Source: DATAVB01 sp040414495 | GTDB taxonomy: Bacteria > Actinomycetota > Actinomycetes > Mycobacteriales > QHCD01 | DNA length: 5,570 bases | NCBI GenBank assembly: GCA_040414495.1 | Contig: JBEDUI010000226.1 | Coordinates: 1-5,570 of the forward strand | Direction of reading: 5' to 3' | In this document: positions 4,752-5,570 of the stretch, in pieces | Numbering within the stretch: position 1 is the first letter of the stretch | How the letters are laid out: every line of letters begins with the position of its first letter | Translations under genes and position numbers: made by a program | Notes under the pieces: model-generated | What the model saw: only the letters and a program-made list of their open reading frames with translations | Databases searched by the model: none | Told to the model about the DNA's origin: nothing

Positions 4752-5570
4752 TGCCGCAGACCTGGCTGGAGAAGATTCTCGCCCTGCGGGTGCACCAACC
4801 CGACGCGGTCGCCGCGGCGGCCGGCCGTCGGCACCGGATCGACATCGCCTCCCGCGGACGGTTGCTCATCGTCGCCGCCGATCACGCGGCCCGCGGCTCA
4901 TTGGCCAGCGGCCGCAATCCCATGGCGATGGGCAGCCGGGTCGACCTGATCGAACGGCTGCGCGCGGCACTGGCCAATCCCGGAGTGCACGGCGTGCTGG
5001 GCACGGCCGACGTGCTGGAGGACCTACTCCTGCTCGGCGCGTTGGAAGGCAAGTTGGTCTTCGGCTCGATGAACCGGGGCGGTTTGGCCGGCGCGACATT
5101 CGAGCTGGACGACCGATTCACCGGCTTCACCGCGGCCGCGATCGAGGACCACGATTTCGACGGCGGCAAGATGCTGCTGCGTATCGACCCGGGCGACCCG
5201 GCCACCGCGCCGACGTTGGAGGCATGCGCGCGGGCGGTCGACGAACTCGCGGCTCGCAAGCTGATCGCCATGATCGAGCCGTTCTGGTCCGGCCGGATCA
5301 GTGGCCGGGTGCGCAACGACCTGTCCCCGGACGCCATGATCCGGGCGATCGCGGTCGCCTCGGGGCTCGGCTCGACCTCGGCCTACAGCTGGCTCAAGGT
5401 CCCGGTGGTGGACGAGATGGAACGGGTCATGGAGGCCTCGACGCTGCCCGCGCTGCTGCTCGGCGGCGACACCGAACGCGACCAGGACGCGATGTTCGAA
5501 CGTTGGCGCAAAGCCCTGGCGCTGCCGACCGTGCGCGGTCTGGTCGTCGGGCGCAATCTGTTGTATCCGC
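4751..5570 (+). CDS. Cgl0159-family (beta/alpha)8 protein, putative DKGP aldolase (3' partial)
   Basis: The frame from ATG 4751 stays open to the window edge (273 full codons). Its start overlaps the iolC stop (TGATG), with GGGGAG at 4737-4742 as ribosome-binding site. It resembles the Cgl0159 family of (beta/alpha)8 proteins found beside iolC in corynebacteria and other actinobacteria, related to class I aldolases of the LacD/DhnA type. Seen: LLIVAADHAARG (38-49), VLGTADVLEDLLLLGAL (82-98), GSMNRGGLAGATFELDDRF (105-123), KMLLRID (140-146), AMIEPFW (173-179), WLKVPVV (214-220) and GLVVGRNLLYP (263-273). Lys216 at a predicted barrel-strand end is my candidate for a Schiff-base lysine. Inferred role: cleavage of DKGP to dihydroxyacetone phosphate and malonate semialdehyde, the IolJ step, since the IolC here lacks the fused C-terminal domain. 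Family call good, reaction inferred. Only the C-terminal end is missing. Confidence 0.82.
   Translation, partial: MPQTWLEKILALRVHQPDAVAAAAGRRHRIDIASRGRLLIVAADHAARGSLASGRNPMAMGSRVDLIERLRAALANPGVHGVLGTADVLEDLLLLGALEGKLVFGSMNRGGLAGATFELDDRFTGFTAAAIEDHDFDGGKMLLRIDPGDPATAPTLEACARAVDELAARKLIAMIEPFWSGRISGRVRNDLSPDAMIRAIAVASGLGSTSAYSWLKVPVVDEMERVMEASTLPALLLGGDTERDQDAMFERWRKALALPTVRGLVVGRNLLYP

Overview
The window is high-GC DNA from an actinobacterium (Actinomycetota). The evidence is G/C-rich third codon positions, a GntR/UTRA-controlled inositol gene cluster of the actinobacterial type, and a two-domain AbiEi-like/DUF559 protein of a kind common in Nocardia- and Mycobacterium-like genomes. The genus cannot be fixed from the sequence alone.

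Layout, left to right. (1) The last 74 codons of a Gfo/Idh/MocA-type oxidoreductase (+), closed by a strong hairpin terminator. (2) A cassette-like stretch, about 277-1464: one gene of 297 codons (+) with an AbiEi-like winged-helix N-terminus and a DUF559 (Vsr/PD-(D/E)XK-like) nuclease C-terminus, with a copy of the same palindromic repeat on each side. (3) A 365-bp gap without a gene (1341-1705), holding the second palindrome and G/A-rich sequence with an 18-bp direct repeat. (4) A GntR-family, HutC/UTRA-type repressor (-). (5) A 282-bp divergent control region with a likely sigma70 promoter, an inverted repeat over its -35 box and a 10-bp palindrome over its -10 box. (6) A + strand operon: Gfo/Idh/MocA dehydrogenase (probable inositol 2-dehydrogenase), iolC (5-dehydro-2-deoxygluconokinase), and a Cgl0159-family (beta/alpha)8 protein that runs off the right edge.

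How the genes work together. The right half fits the start of a myo-inositol catabolism operon. The dehydrogenase would oxidise the inositol ring, IolC would phosphorylate 5-dehydro-2-deoxy-gluconate, and the Cgl0159-type protein is placed as the candidate aldolase for the phosphorylated product. The divergent GntR protein is the likely IolR-type local repressor. The dehydratase, hydrolase, isomerase and semialdehyde dehydrogenase genes (iolE, D, B, A) are not in view and may lie beyond 5570.

The least explained part is the repeat-flanked AbiEi-like/DUF559 gene. The 54-bp palindrome at 277-330 is perfect except for one base pair, and a partly decayed copy lies at 1413-1464. The arrangement resembles a small mobile or repeat-borne cassette next to the metabolic genes, but with only two copies visible this stays a hypothesis.
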